Below are positions 26,561 to 38,751 of a stretch of 64,000 nucleotides of DNA, in pieces. The position numbers and the translations under genes were made by a program. Under the pieces are notes generated by a model. The model was not told the DNA's origin. It did no database searches and worked only from the letters and a program-made list of their open reading frames with translations. This stretch comes from Tamarix chinensis (Eukaryota > Streptophyta > Magnoliopsida > Caryophyllales > Tamaricaceae): the NCBI GenBank assembly GCA_030549775.1, contig CM060171.1, forward strand, positions 8,466,289-8,530,288. Reading direction: 5' to 3'. Every line of letters starts with the position of its first letter. Positions within the stretch are counted from its first letter, which is position 1.

Positions 26561-27941
26561 TGATAGGCATAAATTATGTCAATCATATGGACTTTAACAT
26601 GAAGATTTAATGTGACTATATGATGATTTTTTTCATAATTTATTTTAATTGTTCTTTTTTATTGCTCTTGATCATATTTTTCAGGTATTTTGAGAATATG
26701 GGATTAAAAGGAGCTAACACGCAATAGCTGGAACATAACAGAAGCAAACGCGAGTACTTAAAGTATGAAAAGGAATAAAAACTTGCAAATACAACCATTT
26801 TGCGATATGAATTTGGAAAAGTATTAAAAATGAAAGTTGTAGATATTTTTGTTAGCTTTCCAAGAATAAAAAATTGGCTCAATCCAAACTCAAACGAAGA
26901 AGTTACGGCCAAAATATGAAATATATCAATGCTAAAGCAGCGACATGACATTTCCGTGTTGATTTACATGGCCGTGTCAATGGATGGTCATATATATATA
27001 AACTTATTTTTTATTCAGTTTGAGAGAGACGCGAATGGGATAAAAATACGGTGATTTTGGGATCACTACAGAGAGATCTAGGGTTATTTGTTTGGAATTA
27101 CCCAATCTAATCCCACCTTCAATTTATCCACAATCTTCCATCTCTCGATCTCAATTTCTTGTTCCTGATTGGACGAATAGAACAATGAATTTATGATCTT
27201 AAATAAAGAGGTTATTGTATTTTTCCTTTAGATTTTTTTTTTCAATTGATGCAATTCTCTATTTTTGAGATGTTGAACTTAGTGAAAGCCATGATAGGCT
27301 AATTGATCTGTGCCAAGGTGAAAATCCCTTGATTAGGTTGTGTTGAAAACCTGAAACCTGCCCAATCTAATTGTCATATGGGTTGTGCTAATGATTCAGT
27401 TGGAATAATAGAGAAAATTTATCACTTTTATATTATTATTTAGAGAAACCTTGCGAGATTTAATAGATGAGTCGGAGTGGACTCCATTAGCATAACTATA
27501 GTTCAAACCACAAAATTGAAAAAAACATTGGTTGGCTTCTTCAACTAAAAAAAGGGATATGATACATAATAGTGTGTTGCCTATTTTTTCATTTATACTA
27601 GATATAGATGAGTCTTAATACACAATAGGGTGTAGTGGCCTGAGAGAGCATTACACTACATACTTTGATTGGCATTCATGACAAATTGTTTTGATTTGGG
27701 ATTTGGGGTTGAGGGGATTGACCGGAACCTTAGCCTTTTCTCTAACTAAATTTCACTTGTTCTTATATTATAGTTGGATTTAGTTTGCACATCTTATTTT
27801 CATTTAGTGTTAGACATCATCTACCCCTATCGTTAGTCTAGATATATTAGATCTTTTTACTATCCCATTTCTTGCTTCCTAGTCCCTGGGAGATTGACCT
27901 TATGTGCTACTTTAATACCATGCACTTGCGGTTAGAAGTCA
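26561..27941 (+). repeat. 5' LTR of the gypsy element
   Basis: The start TGATAGGCAT follows the junction with the older antisense LTR. The 3' limit is inferred from the primer-binding site that begins ten bases later. No second copy exists in the window for comparison, so the end is approximate. Confidence 0.55.
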
Positions 27942-27950
27942 TCTATTTTT

Positions 27951-27968
27951 TGGAGCCGTTGCTGGGGA
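27951..27968 (+). other. Primer-binding site, tRNA-Asp type
   Basis: TGGAGCCGTTGCTGGGGA differs at two positions from the TGGCGCCGTTGCCGGGGA site used by plant Athila-type elements. Its position directly after the LTR supports the call. Confidence 0.7.
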
Positions 27969-28172
27969 ATAGGTAAAAAGTGACCTTGGGATACGAGAGA
28001 TTTTCTTTGCTTTAGACATTTGTGTTTCTATATATTTTATTTTATTTTTATTTTTATTTCATTTTATTTTTGATCCTTCTAAAGTATGTTTGAGTGGTTT
28101 TTTGACTTTGCATAGGATATCTAGTGTATAACCTGCTCTTGTGGGGGTGAGCTAGAGCCATTTGATCTAGAG

Positions 28173-29650
28173 ATTAAGATGACTTTTCATAGGTTGCACA
28201 GATTGGATAGACGTGCCAAAGGCATGGAAAATTCCAAGAACCGAAAAGCTCTTAATCCACAAGACTTGCGTCCTCCACAAATGTTGAATCTAAATTTACA
28301 ACATAATCCAGCTATTCTACAGGCACCATTTTAGGTGCCAGTATAAGCTCTAGTAGGTCGATCTCTTAAAGACTATGCCACCCCAAAGCTAGATGGTACA
28401 TTTTGCAGCATCATATGACCCGTCGTCCAAGCACACAACTCTAAAATTAAACCAGGCATTATTTAGATGATCTAAAATCAATTCAATTTGAAGGATTATC
28501 AAACGATGACCCTAATACTCATATTGCTAATTTCTTTGAGATTTGTGATACTTTTAGGAAAAATGGGATTTCTGATGATGCCATAAGGCTTAGGCTTTTC
28601 CCCTTCTTTCTTAGGGATAAAGCTAAGAATTGGCTACATTCTTTGCCGATGGGGTCAATTACTATGTGAGATGATATGGCTCGGCAATTTCTTACTAAAT
28701 TTTTTCCACCATAAAAAAATTGCTAAGATGAGAAATGACATTACTAGTTTTGTGCAGTATGATCAAGAATCATTATATGAAGCGTGAGAATGATTCAAAT
28801 AATTACTACAAAAATGTCCTCACCATGGTGTACCTATTTGGCTACAAGTTTAGACTTTTTATAACAGTTTGTTTTCTACTAACCGTTCCATGCTTGATAT
28901 AGCTACAAGTGGGACAATCATAAATGAGACCCCAAAAGATGCCTATAATTTTATCGAGGAGTTAGCAACTAATAGTCATTAGTGACATGCTAAGAGATTA
29001 CCTCTTAGGATTGCGGGCATCCATTCTATCGATACATTCACTACTATTTTAGTTCAGTTGGATGCTTTGACTAAACAAGTGGCTAACTTGAGTGCTTCTA
29101 TTGTGCAGGTCCCGATTATGAGATGTGACTTATGTGGTGGATCTCAAACTAGCACTAAGTGCTAGGTGGATAACCTTTTTGTATAATTGTCCGAGCAAGC
29201 TAATTTTGTTTCAAATTTTAGTAGGTCACACAACAATCCTTACTCGAACACCTACAATCCTGGTTAGAGGAACCACCCACATTTTTATTGGGGAAATCAA
29301 ATCCCAACTCAAGCTCGAAGTCAATTAAGACAACCTCCAAGGTACCACACCACGTCCCATGAACCAAAACCGATTTTGGAAGAATTTCTTACTAAGTTCA
29401 TAAACCAAAGCGAGTCTAGATTCCAAACTTAAGAAACTGGAATGCAAATCAGGAGGCTTCTTTAAAGAACTTGGACGTGCAAGTAGGATAGTTGGCAAAT
29501 ATGATCTTCAAAAGAGACCAGGGAACCTTACCTATAAAGAAAGGAACCCACGAGAGGATGCAAAGGAAATCGCTTTGAGGAGTGGTAAAAAGTTATCTGA
29601 TATACCATCTCTGAGCTTGGAAGAAAAGGATAATAAAAAGGAAGTTGATG
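28173..29650 (+). pseudogene. gypsy gag, decayed
   Basis: The frame has the plant retrotransposon gag core: NTHIANFFEICDTF, LRLFPFFLRDKAKNWLHSL, then DDMARQFLTKFFPP. Later come the DAYNFIEELATNS and GIHSIDTFTTILVQLDALT blocks and a CDLCGG zinc-knuckle remnant near 29120. In-frame stops occur within the core (for example around 28666 and 28712), so no capsid protein is expected. Confidence 0.8.
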
Positions 29651-29879
29651 TGTAGCCCATAGAAATTTCTAATTCTCACAAGGAGGTAAAAGATGACCCC
29701 ACACCCGGTGAGGGTTCACATCATGAGGTAAAACCTTATCAACCTCACATCCCATTTCCCCAAAGGTTGAAACAATAGAAATTGGATACACAATTTTTTA
29801 TGTTTCTTGAAATTTTTAAGAAATTGCATATAAATATTTCATTTGCTTATGCTTTAACCCAAATGCCTATATTACTTAA

Positions 29880-32800
29880 TTTTTAAAGGAAATTTTAGCT
29901 AATAAAAGAAAACTAGAGGATTGCGCGATGGTTAGACTTACTGAGGAGTGTTCTACTATGCTCTATAATAAACTACCGCCTAAGATAAAAGATCTAGGGA
30001 GTTTTACTATTTCTTGTAATATTGGTAGCTTATATTTTGATAAGGTTCTTTGAAATCTTGGTGCAAGTATTAACCTCATGCCCTTTTCCATTTTTAGAAA
30101 GCTTGGATGAAGTGAACCAAAGGGTATGACCATATCTCTCCTACTGCTATTAAAAGTTAACTAGTTCATCTTTCTTGTAGACTTTGTCGTTCAAGAGATG
30201 GAAGAGGACCATGAGGTACCTTTAAATCTAGGGAGACCATTTTTGGCTATAGGTAGTACTCTTATTGATGTTCATGAGGGTAAACTAATTTTGAGGATTA
30301 ATGATGAAAAAATTATTTTTAATGTGTTTGATGGCATGAAACACCCTCATGAAGAAGATACTTGCTTATGCATTGATTTTATTGATGAGTGTGGTAGTGA
30401 GTATTTTCAGGTGAATAAATTAGATGATCCACTAGAAGCATGTCTCACGAATGGATTTTATAAACATGAGGAAGATGAAAGCCTTACAAAAGCAATACAT
30501 TATTCAGAGGCATCCTCTTCGTATCTTAAATTTTCAATGCCACCACTTAGATTCTTGGAGGATAATGAGATAAAAAAATTAAAACCCTCCATTGAAGAGC
30601 CTCCTCGGCTTGAGCTCAAACCTCTCTCCTCTCATTTGAAATATGTGTTTTTAGATGGTTCTACTTCTCTTCCAGTGATTATTTCCTTTTCTTTAAGCAA
30701 GTTGATGGAAGAGAAGCTACTGAGGGTGTTGAAAGAGCACAAAAGAGTTTTTGGGTGAACCATTTCAGACTTAAAAGGAATCAGTCCATCTATATGCATG
30801 CATACAATTATAATGGAGGAGGGTTGTAAGCCAGTGGTGCAACAATGATGACTTAATCCTACGGTGAAAGAAGTGGTGAAAAAAGGGGTGATAAAATTAC
30901 TCGATGTAGGTGTAATTTATCCCATATCTGATAGTGTGTGGGTTAGTTCAGTGTATGTGGTACCTAAAAAGGGGATATTACTATTGTGGCTAATGATAAA
31001 AATGAATTGATCCCTACAAGTATCATAACATGTCGGTGTGCTTGTATGGGTTATAGGCAAGTAAATGATGCAATTAGAAAAGACCATTACCCTCTTCCCT
31101 TCATTGATCAGATGATAAAGAGACTAGTACGCCACACATTTTACTATTCCTTAGATGGGTATTTGTGTTATATACAAATCCGTATTACACATGAGGATCA
31201 AGAAAAAAATAACATTCACATGTCCTTACAATATGTTTGCATGTAGGAGAATGCCTTTTAAATTGTGCAATGCTCCAGCTATTTTTTAGAGATGTATGAT
31301 GGCAATTTTTCATGATATGGTGGAGGATTTTATGGAAATTTCCATTGATGATTTTTCCTTGTTTGGATGTTCTTTTGATGTATGCCTAAATAATTTGGAT
31401 AATGTGTTGAAAAGATGTGAAGACACAAAATTAGTCCTTAATTGGGAAAAATGTCATTTTATGGTCCAAGAGGGATTGTTCTGGGTCAAAAAATCTCTAA
31501 CAACTAGATTGAAGTTGATAAGGCAAAAATTGAATTAATTGAAAAACTTCCCCCTCCCTCTATTGTCAAAGGTGTCAGGAGTGTTTTGGGGCATTCTAAC
31601 TTTTATCGAAGGTTCATTAAAGACTTCTCAAAAATAGCTAATCCCTTGAGTGAGCTACTTGTCAAAGATGCTACTTTAATTTTTCTGATGAGTGCTTTCA
31701 TGGGCTCAATACCTTGAAAGAAAAGTTGATTAGTGCACCTATTATGGTATTTCCTGATTGGAATTTACCCTTTGAATTAATGTGCAATGTGAATGATTTT
31801 TCTGTTAGTGTTGTGTTGGGTCAAAGGAAGGATAAACTTTTTAAAACCATTTACTATGCTAGCGGAATTCTGAATTCTACACAACAATATTATGCTACGA
31901 TTGAAAAAGAATTGTTGGCCATAGTATTTGTGTTGAATAAGTTTCGTTCTTACTTGTTGTTGAATAAAGTCACTGTTTACATTGACCACTATGCATCAAA
32001 GTACTTGTTTGCTAAGAAGGATGCTAAGGCTAGGATGGATAATAAGATGGATATTGGTGCTCCAAGGGTTCGACTTGGTGATCAAAGATAAAAAGGTGAG
32101 TGAGAACAGTGTCGTAGATCATCTTTCACGACTTCCCCAATCTATCATAGAGGAGCCAACCAATTCCATAAATAAATAATTCCCAGATGAGTGCCTTTAC
32201 AACATTCAAATCACACCTACCCCATTGTATGTTGATGTAGCCAATTTCATGGCAGGTAGTATCTTACCCACTCATCTTTCATATCACCATAGAATGAAGT
32301 TTCTTTCTGAGGTAAATTATTATTTTTGGTAAGATCCGTACTTGTTTAGAATTTGTGTTGATCAAGTAATTTGGAGGACTGTGAATGATGAGGAGATTTA
32401 TTCCATCCTAGAACATTATCATAGTAGGGAGGTTGGAGGTCACTTTGGACCAACTAGGATCTCTGCTAAAATTTTACAATGTGGCTTTTTATTGGCCTAA
32501 TATTTTTAAGGATTCTCACACATTTGTTTCTACTTGTGATAGGTGTCAAAGGAATGGGAATATATCCTGAAAACATGAATTATCTTTAACTAATATCATG
32601 GTTTGTGAGTTGTTTGATGTTTGGGGTATAGACTTTATAGGACCATTCCCTTGTTCTTTTGGTAATGAGTATATCCTTGTAGTTTTGGACTATGTGTCTA
32701 AGTGGGTAGAAGCTGTGACACTTCCCAAAAATGACACCAAGGTGGTTGTTAAATTCTCAAAACAAAATATTTTCACACGATTTGGCATACCTAGAGCTAT

Positions 32801-33430
32801 CATTAGCGATGGAGGGAAGCATTTTTGCAGTCAACAATTTCAATCTGTCCTAACTAAGTATGGAGTCACACATAAAGTGACAACTCCATACCATCCTTAG
32901 ATAAGTGGTCAAGTCAAAGTATCTAATAGGGAGATTAAACAGATTTTGGAGAAAATCATAATTGTAACTCAAAAAGATTGGTCTCTCAAATTAGATGACG
33001 TGCTTTGGGCTTATAGAATAGCGTACAAAACTCAGATTGGCATGTCTCCCTACCTTTTGGTGTACGAGAAGGCATGCCATCTCCCAATATAACTTGAACA
33101 TAAAGCATATTAGATATTGAAATTTATAAATATTAATTTGAGTGATGTAGGTAAGCACAGGAAACTTTAGCTGAACAAAATGAATGAGTTTCATTTTGAT
33201 GCGTATGAAAATGCAAAGCTTTACAAATAATGTACCAAGAATTTACACGATAAGAATATTTCAAAGCATGATTTTTTCAAGGGACAAAATGTGCTTCTCT
33301 TTAATTCTAGGTTGAGGCTTTTCTCTGGAAAGTTGAAATCCTGATGGTCTGGCCCATTCTTAGTCGTAAACTTATATCCCTCTAGTGCGGTGGAAATTTT
33401 ACGTCCTAAAAAAGGAATGTTCATGGTTAA
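29880..33430 (+). pseudogene. gypsy pol (protease, RT, RNase H, integrase), decayed
   Basis: Protease: a (D)LGASINLMP-like active-site block near 30056-30085, with the N...LGRPFLAIG downstream motif at 30220. Reverse transcriptase: GYRQVNDAIRKDHYPLPFIDQM (31050-31110) and a SIDDFSLFG block near 31340 where the usual form is (F/Y)MDDFS. RNase H: IYYASGILN...ATIEKELLAIVF...FRSYLL. Integrase: HHCC zinc finger (HYHSREVGGHFGP...CDRCQR), WGIDFIGPF (first Asp), IISDGGKHF (second Asp) and [10 protein letters not shown] (Glu), then LFNSRLRLF. Stops and frameshifts separate these blocks. Confidence 0.85.
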
Positions 33431-34359
33431 CGGTAAATGATTAAAACCATATAATGGTGGTGGTTTTGAGAAACTCAAGACTGTTATTCTCTTGATAAAC
33501 AAAAAATAGAAATGAGGGAGTCGAGCTAACGACTTTAAACAAACGCTTCTTGTCAGGCACCCCAAGTTTATGCTTTCATTTACCTAGATTTTTTTTTGCT
33601 TTTGATTTTTGTAGCTCGTACTAACTCATAGATATTTTATTTTTATATTGGTCTAGGTGATTAAGTCTCAAAGAGGATGATGTGAGTTCCAAAGAATAAC
33701 AAGAAAAGGAAGGAGAAAAATGAAGAAAAAAAAATCTAAGTGTTGAAGTGTTAGGAGATTTTGGAATTTAAGAATTAATTGCAAGTAACCTGATCTCAAG
33801 GTTTTCCACTTTAATTATTAATGTCTTAATTATGGTGACCGCGAGAAATACAACAATCACATACTTATTTGTTTTTATTTGTTTCCATTATTATTAAGTA
33901 ATCATTATGAGTATTATAGTCCATGTTAACTTAAATAGTCCACTAATGCTATCCTAGGTTCCAATTCTTATACGTAGGCTCCTTAGGTCAAAATGAACAA
34001 CATGCCCCTAAGGTTAAGGCTTCCTCTTATCATCTACTTCCATCATCGAATTCATTTTTATTTATTTACATGCCATAATAGGTTATCGAACACAAATTTT
34101 CATGCATAATTAATAATTAAGGCACCTCTTGCATGATTATGAAGTTGACATAATAACACACTCTCAATTGTCCATTCAACCCTAAACCATGCATTTTTCT
34201 TATGATACACACCCATTTACTAAAATACCCTCATCCGTATAATATACATGTGTATGCTTAACAAGTGATACTAAGGCCATAAACCCTTATTCTATTATTT
34301 AATATCCTTTATGACTTACTAGGAAGGTTTATTAGATCAATTACCATATTCTATAAAAT

Positions 34360-34830
34360 TTACCAATTTACCCTTTCTTACTTACAAAATTGCTAAATAC
34401 CCCTCTTGCTCATAAAATTTCCAAGTTACCCTTTTTACTCACTAAATTACCAAAATACCCTTCTTAGTTGAGAAATTACCACTTACCCTTCTTGCTTACA
34501 AAATTACCATAATACCCCTCTTAGTTGTATAATTACCAAAATATCCTTCATACTTGTATAAATACAAAATACCCTTTATACTTATATAATTACCAAAATA
34601 CCATTTTTAGCTGTTAAATTACCCATATACCCTTTTTAGTTGTTAAATTACTAAAATACCCTTCATATCTATAAAATTACCAAAATACCCTTCCTATTAT
34701 TAAATTACCATATTATTCTTTTTATTCATAAAATTACCAAGTTACCCATTTTCATGCTAAAATTACCAAACTATCATTCTTACTTATTAAATCAACATAT
34801 TAACCTTTTTAATAAAAATTACTAAGATAC
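34360..34830. repeat. AAATTACCAAATACCCTT-type array
   Basis: Successive degenerate units of about 30-40 bp, each with an AAATTACC(A)A core followed by (A)TACCC and a T-rich spacer. A much longer version lies at 41040-42690. Confidence 0.8.
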
Positions 34831-35499
34831 CTCTAACACATAAAATATTTTCACCCATGGTCCACATGCATTATCTAACACCACCAACCATTATTATTCA
34901 TTATTAATACCCATTATCACCTACTATGCACACTTATTTAGGCCACACCCTATGTATAAGTAAAATTACTAAAATGCCCCTAGGGCTCATATTAGCATTA
35001 TCTCTACTACAGATGGCCATATTTACTTATCACGACATATACATGTATCTAATATCATTATTAACAACAAGACTCCTTTTCTAATCATTATTTCTACACA
35101 TGACACATTTCATAATATAGCATGCTTTTCATTCCAACTTCCAACCAATGTTACAAATCATGTTATGCTTAACATCACATAATATGTGCACAAACATATT
35201 CCAAAACCCTAATGTGCTAGCATATGTATACCTACACATTTTAGTAAGGTATAATGGTTACCTTATTTTCGACAATAATTAAACTTTACCAATACCCAGA
35301 TTAAAAATATTAAGCTTTGATTAGTAAAATTTGTGCCTAGAAATAATATAAAAATTAGAGTATTAAAAGTAGAAAATTAAAAGGATAATTTTTTATAAAA
35401 AATCTTATTAAATACATACTAATACTAACTATATTATACCTTAAATATTTGGGTGAAAGAATCTTAAATATGCATTGCATGGGTAGCATGAGCTGCATG

Positions 35500-36725
35500 C
35501 ATGAAAAAAAAGGGGGAAATGGAAATGGGGAAGTAAGGGGGTGGATGAAGGTGAAAAGGGAGGCTCGGATGGCGGGTTAAGGGAGGAGTTGGGGTGGTAG
35601 CTGGGTGCAAGAAGGGTGGCAGGGTGTAGGTGGTGGCCGGGGGTCGGAAAGTGGAGGCTCAGGGTGATAGAGATGGCGGCGATAGGGGCTGGAAAGTAGG
35701 CACAAGGAAGGGGGGAAGAAGAAGAAGGAAGGACAAAGAAGAGGATAAAGGAGGGGCTACAGAGGGAGATCTCGGGCAGGCTGAGGTAGGGGGTGTAGGG
35801 GTGGTGTCAGGTGGTTGAAGGGTGGCTTTGGTGGTGGCAGAAGAGGGGAGACGATGACGCAAGGTGATGGTGCAGGGTAGGGGTTGAGAAGGATAAGAAA
35901 AGAAAAGGAAGGGGAAAAGTGGGTTGTAAGGGCTAGTTGTGCCTTTTGGATGGTGCAGAGAGGAAGTAGGGGAGGTAAGGGATTTGGTGTGGTGGTTGGT
36001 TGGGTAGCAGAGATGGTGGTTAGGGTTGGCGAAGCAAAAATAAGGGAAAGAGGAGAAGAATGAAAGAAAGGAGACGATGGCTCGGCATAGGGGGGAAGGA
36101 GAGATCAAGGGGAATAAATGGGCAGAGGAGAAGAAGAAAAAGAAGAAGGAGAGAAGGGCAGCCAAATGTTGTGTAGGCTAGGTGGCTTCATGGGGGAAGG
36201 TGTTGTAGAATGAGGAAGGGTGGTTGGGAGAAGTAAGGAAGAAAAAGGAAAGGGGAGGCATGCGAGGAGTTATGTAGGGGGCGTTTGGCTCAAAATGGAA
36301 AGGAAAGGGACGAGAACGAGAGGGTGCAATGGCAGGTGCAGAGGGAAGAGGTGCAGGGGGAGTAGGTGCAGGCATGGAGGGCTTGGCTCAAAGTGTAGAG
36401 GGAGAAGGAAGGAGAAAAAGAGAGGGAAGGCAGGTCGGGTGGGTGAGAAAGAAAGGTAGGTCGTCCTGTGCGTGAAGGAGAAGAAGAAAAGAAAAAAAGA
36501 AGGGTTAGCTAGCCCAACCGGGTAAGGAAGAAAGGAAAGAAAGAAGGGAAGGGGGATAGGGAGAGGGAAAGGAGAATGGCATGGAAAACTGGGCCATGGG
36601 AGAAGAGGGGTAGGCTGGCGGCCTAGCAGGGGAAGGAAGGGGAGAAGTAGGCCGGATGGCCCAAGGAAGAAAGAAAAAAAGGAAAAGGAAAAAAGATAAA
36701 GAAAAAAAAAGAAAAAGGAAAAAGG
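35500..36725. repeat. Purine-rich strand-asymmetric LTR segment
   Basis: About 1.2 kb of nearly pure A/G-rich sequence on the plus strand (pyrimidine-rich in LTR sense). It corresponds to 43300-44650 and, in the other orientation, to 17250-17900 and 20040-20990. All open frames here are low-complexity. Confidence 0.75.
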
Positions 36726-37270
36726 AGAAAAGAAAACTAAAATAATTTTTAAAATTAGGGTTAGAAATTATTTAGATGGAGAAATTAATTTGTATTAAAT
36801 TTAAGGTATTAATTTAAGAGGATAATTTTAGTAAAATATGGTTTGAAAATATATTTAAATAAAAAGAGTATGATAAAATAGTAAATGATTTATTTTGATT
36901 TATTAAATAATAATATCCATTTTTATAAATCAAAAGTCTATAAAATAATTAAATTAATAATTTAAGATTAAATTATTTTAAATAAGGATTAATCATTAAA
37001 TTCTAGGTTTTATAGTTTTGGGATATTACATTGATTTTAATATCTAATACAATATATGTATAAGACCTGGTTGAAACCATATAAGGAGTGATTTATTTCT
37101 GTATGGGTTGATAAAATTATTTACTTTGATACTCATATAACTAACAAGTATATTTTATTATTATTTTCATATCCATTTTCATTTAACTTATCACTAAATA
37201 ACCATTAGCCATTACTTATATTTTGAAATTCTAATTAGGGTGGAAAGTGAATGTGGAAAGTTGAAGAAAT

Positions 37271-37574
37271 TGTAATACCCCAAATTGAGCGGAGTGTTAT
37301 AAGGATTGAATCGGCTACTTATATCAACATGGTATACCATCATTTTGGTGATTCCATCCTAAGAACTTCACAGTTAAGCGTGCTGGCCGTGGAGCAATTT
37401 TAGGATGGGTGACCTCCTGGGAAGTTTCGGAAATTTTCTAAAAATTTCTCGGGAAGTGCGAGAGTGAGGACAAAGTGTACTTAAAGGACTCGTGTTGATC
37501 TATGGGGCCAGCCGATCAATCCAAAAAGCACTCCAAGGTAGCCCCGCGTGGTCATATCGACTCGGGGTGTTACA
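37271..37574 (+). repeat. Cassandra 5' LTR
   Basis: 304 bp, with the full 5S-like segment. It matches the 3' LTR except for scattered substitutions and the 22-bp segment missing there. Confidence 0.93.
37335..37430 (+). promoter_or_regulatory. 5S rRNA-like RNA polymerase III promoter region of Cassandra
   Basis: AGTTAAGCGTGCTGG corresponds to box A of plant 5S rRNA, and GGATGGGTGACCTCCTGGGA to the intermediate element and box C. In plants these bind TFIIIA and recruit RNA polymerase III. That this copy is transcribed is inference. It is not a genuine 5S gene because the 5' and 3' parts of 5S are not conserved. Confidence 0.85.
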
Positions 37575-37721
37575 AATGGTATTAGAGCGAATCTGCGACC
37601 GTGAGCGAAACTTGGATGAGCCAGTCAGTCACCTAGCGGGACGATTCTTGGGATGAATTGTATTGAGACAGTCATTGGTTGAGGCACAACGAGGACGTTG
37701 TGTTCTTTGAGTGGGGGTGAA

Positions 37722-38003
37722 TGTAATACCCCAAATTGAGCGGAGTGTTATAAGGATTGAATCGGCTACTTATATCAACATGGTATACCATCCTTTTGGT
37801 GATTCCATCCTAAGAACTCCGTAGTTAAGCGTGATGGGTGACCTCCTGGGAAGTTTCGGAAATTTTCTAAAAATTTCTCGGGAAGTGCGTGAGTGAGGAC
37901 AAAGCGTACTGAAAGGACTCGTGTTGATCTGTGGGGCCAGCCGATCAATCCAAAAAGCACTCCAAGGTAGCCCCGCGTGATCATATCGACTCGAGGTGTT
38001 ACA
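37722..38003 (+). repeat. Cassandra 3' LTR with deletion in the 5S-like part
   Basis: 282 bp. Compared with the 5' LTR it lacks 22 bp between AAGCGTG and ATGGGTGACC, removing the end of box A and the intermediate element. Box C (GGTGACCTCCTGGGAAG) remains. Confidence 0.93.
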
Positions 38004-38336
38004 GAAATATATATCATCATCATATATAACTTTTAACACATTATGCCAGAATATTGACAAGCTAATAGGATTCCAAATTAATGAGGTGAAAAAAGATCTG
38101 AAGTAGTCATGTGTTAATGTTCCACATTCCTCTACATATGGCATATCACTCAAGGATCCCACATCTATTATATGTCGTAGAGTGTTAGATTTGACATAAA
38201 ATCAGGCATATGTCTCATCATCGGGAACCAGCTTGGTTGTAAGCTTAATAACATATTGCCTAATGTGACTAAGGCTCCCTTAACAAAATATGCCTTGACC
38301 ATCACCTCAATTTCGCCTCCACATTTCTTCCAGAAG

Positions 38337-38751
38337 TAAGGACGTAAATAGGACGGGTTTTGTGTGGGTATAGATCTATACTATAATTCATATCCATAAC
38401 CAAATGGGTATCCATGAACATATCCATATCCATACCTGTCGGATATGCGTTACCTAACGAGAAAACCCATTTAGGGTTAAGACAAGTTACAATTTTCACC
38501 TAAATATTATACTATGTTTATTTTAAGATTAAGGGTAAAATGACACTTATATATTGGGTAAATAGGTATGGATATATATAAGTGTATGAGTATGGGTATA
38601 GTTATAGATATGGATACCTCATACCCGTATCTCTACCCAAACCCTATAGATATTTTATTCCATCATTCATGTTCATATCCATATCCGTTTAAGTATTTTT
38701 CTGATAAAATTCATCAAGTTTCAGATAAAATTTGCTCTATTTACATCCTTA
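38337..38751. mobile_element. Small non-autonomous hAT-like element inside the PMD pseudogene
   Basis: The ends TAAGGACGTAAATAG and (reversed) TAAGGATGTAAATAG form a 15-bp inverted repeat with one mismatch. Removing it joins the PMD reading frame (...NIIEILA and FWKKCGG...), which supports the boundaries. The flanking 8-mers TCCAGAAG and GCCAGTAT share only 5 bases. The interior repeats TATCCATATCCAT-like motifs and codes for nothing. Confidence 0.6.

Larger units (their letters stand above)
26561..33790 (+). mobile_element. Ty3/gypsy retrotransposon, Athila/Tat-like, decayed and lacking a 3' LTR
   Basis: The 5' LTR starts TGATAGGCATAAATTATG and ends near 27941. A primer-binding site, gag, protease, RT, RNase H and integrase follow in the Ty3/gypsy order. 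A matching second LTR is absent: after the integrase end (about 33430) there is only a purine-rich stretch, then unrelated antisense LTR sequence from about 33791. Multiple stops in every region show it is inactive. Confidence 0.85.
33791..37030 (-). repeat. Antisense long-LTR fragment
   Basis: The right end GGGATATTACA is the reverse complement of a TGTAATATCCC LTR start. The left part (CTGATCTCAAGGTTTTCCAC, AATGTCTTAATTA) aligns by eye with 40770-40820 of the large solo LTR. Order of parts is the same: AATTACC-type array, then a purine-rich kilobase with GCATGAGCTGCATGCA at its edge, then an AT-rich end. The outer 1.5 kb is missing at the left. Confidence 0.65.
37271..38003 (+). mobile_element. 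Complete Cassandra TRIM retrotransposon
   Basis: Two LTRs (37271-37574 and 37722-38003) start TGTAATACCCC and end GTGTTACA. A Met-type primer-binding site TGGTATTAGAGCG (37577-37589) follows the first, and a G-rich polypurine tract (about 37707-37721) precedes the second. Perfect GAAAT target duplications lie at 37266-37270 and 38004-38008. The LTRs contain 5S rRNA-like sequence, the defining feature of Cassandra. The 733-bp element encodes nothing and must be mobilised in trans. The second LTR lacks 22 bp of the 5S-like part. Confidence 0.95.

Noticed and set aside
30198..30758. 186-residue open frame as an independent host gene
   Set aside because: It carries the NLGRPFLAIG post-protease motif of gypsy pol and lies between protease and RT blocks, so it is part of the retrotransposon.
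37335..37430. Genuine 5S rRNA gene
   Set aside because: Only the internal promoter-like half matches 5S rRNA, it sits in both LTRs of a retrotransposon, and the rest of 5S is absent, so it is Cassandra.
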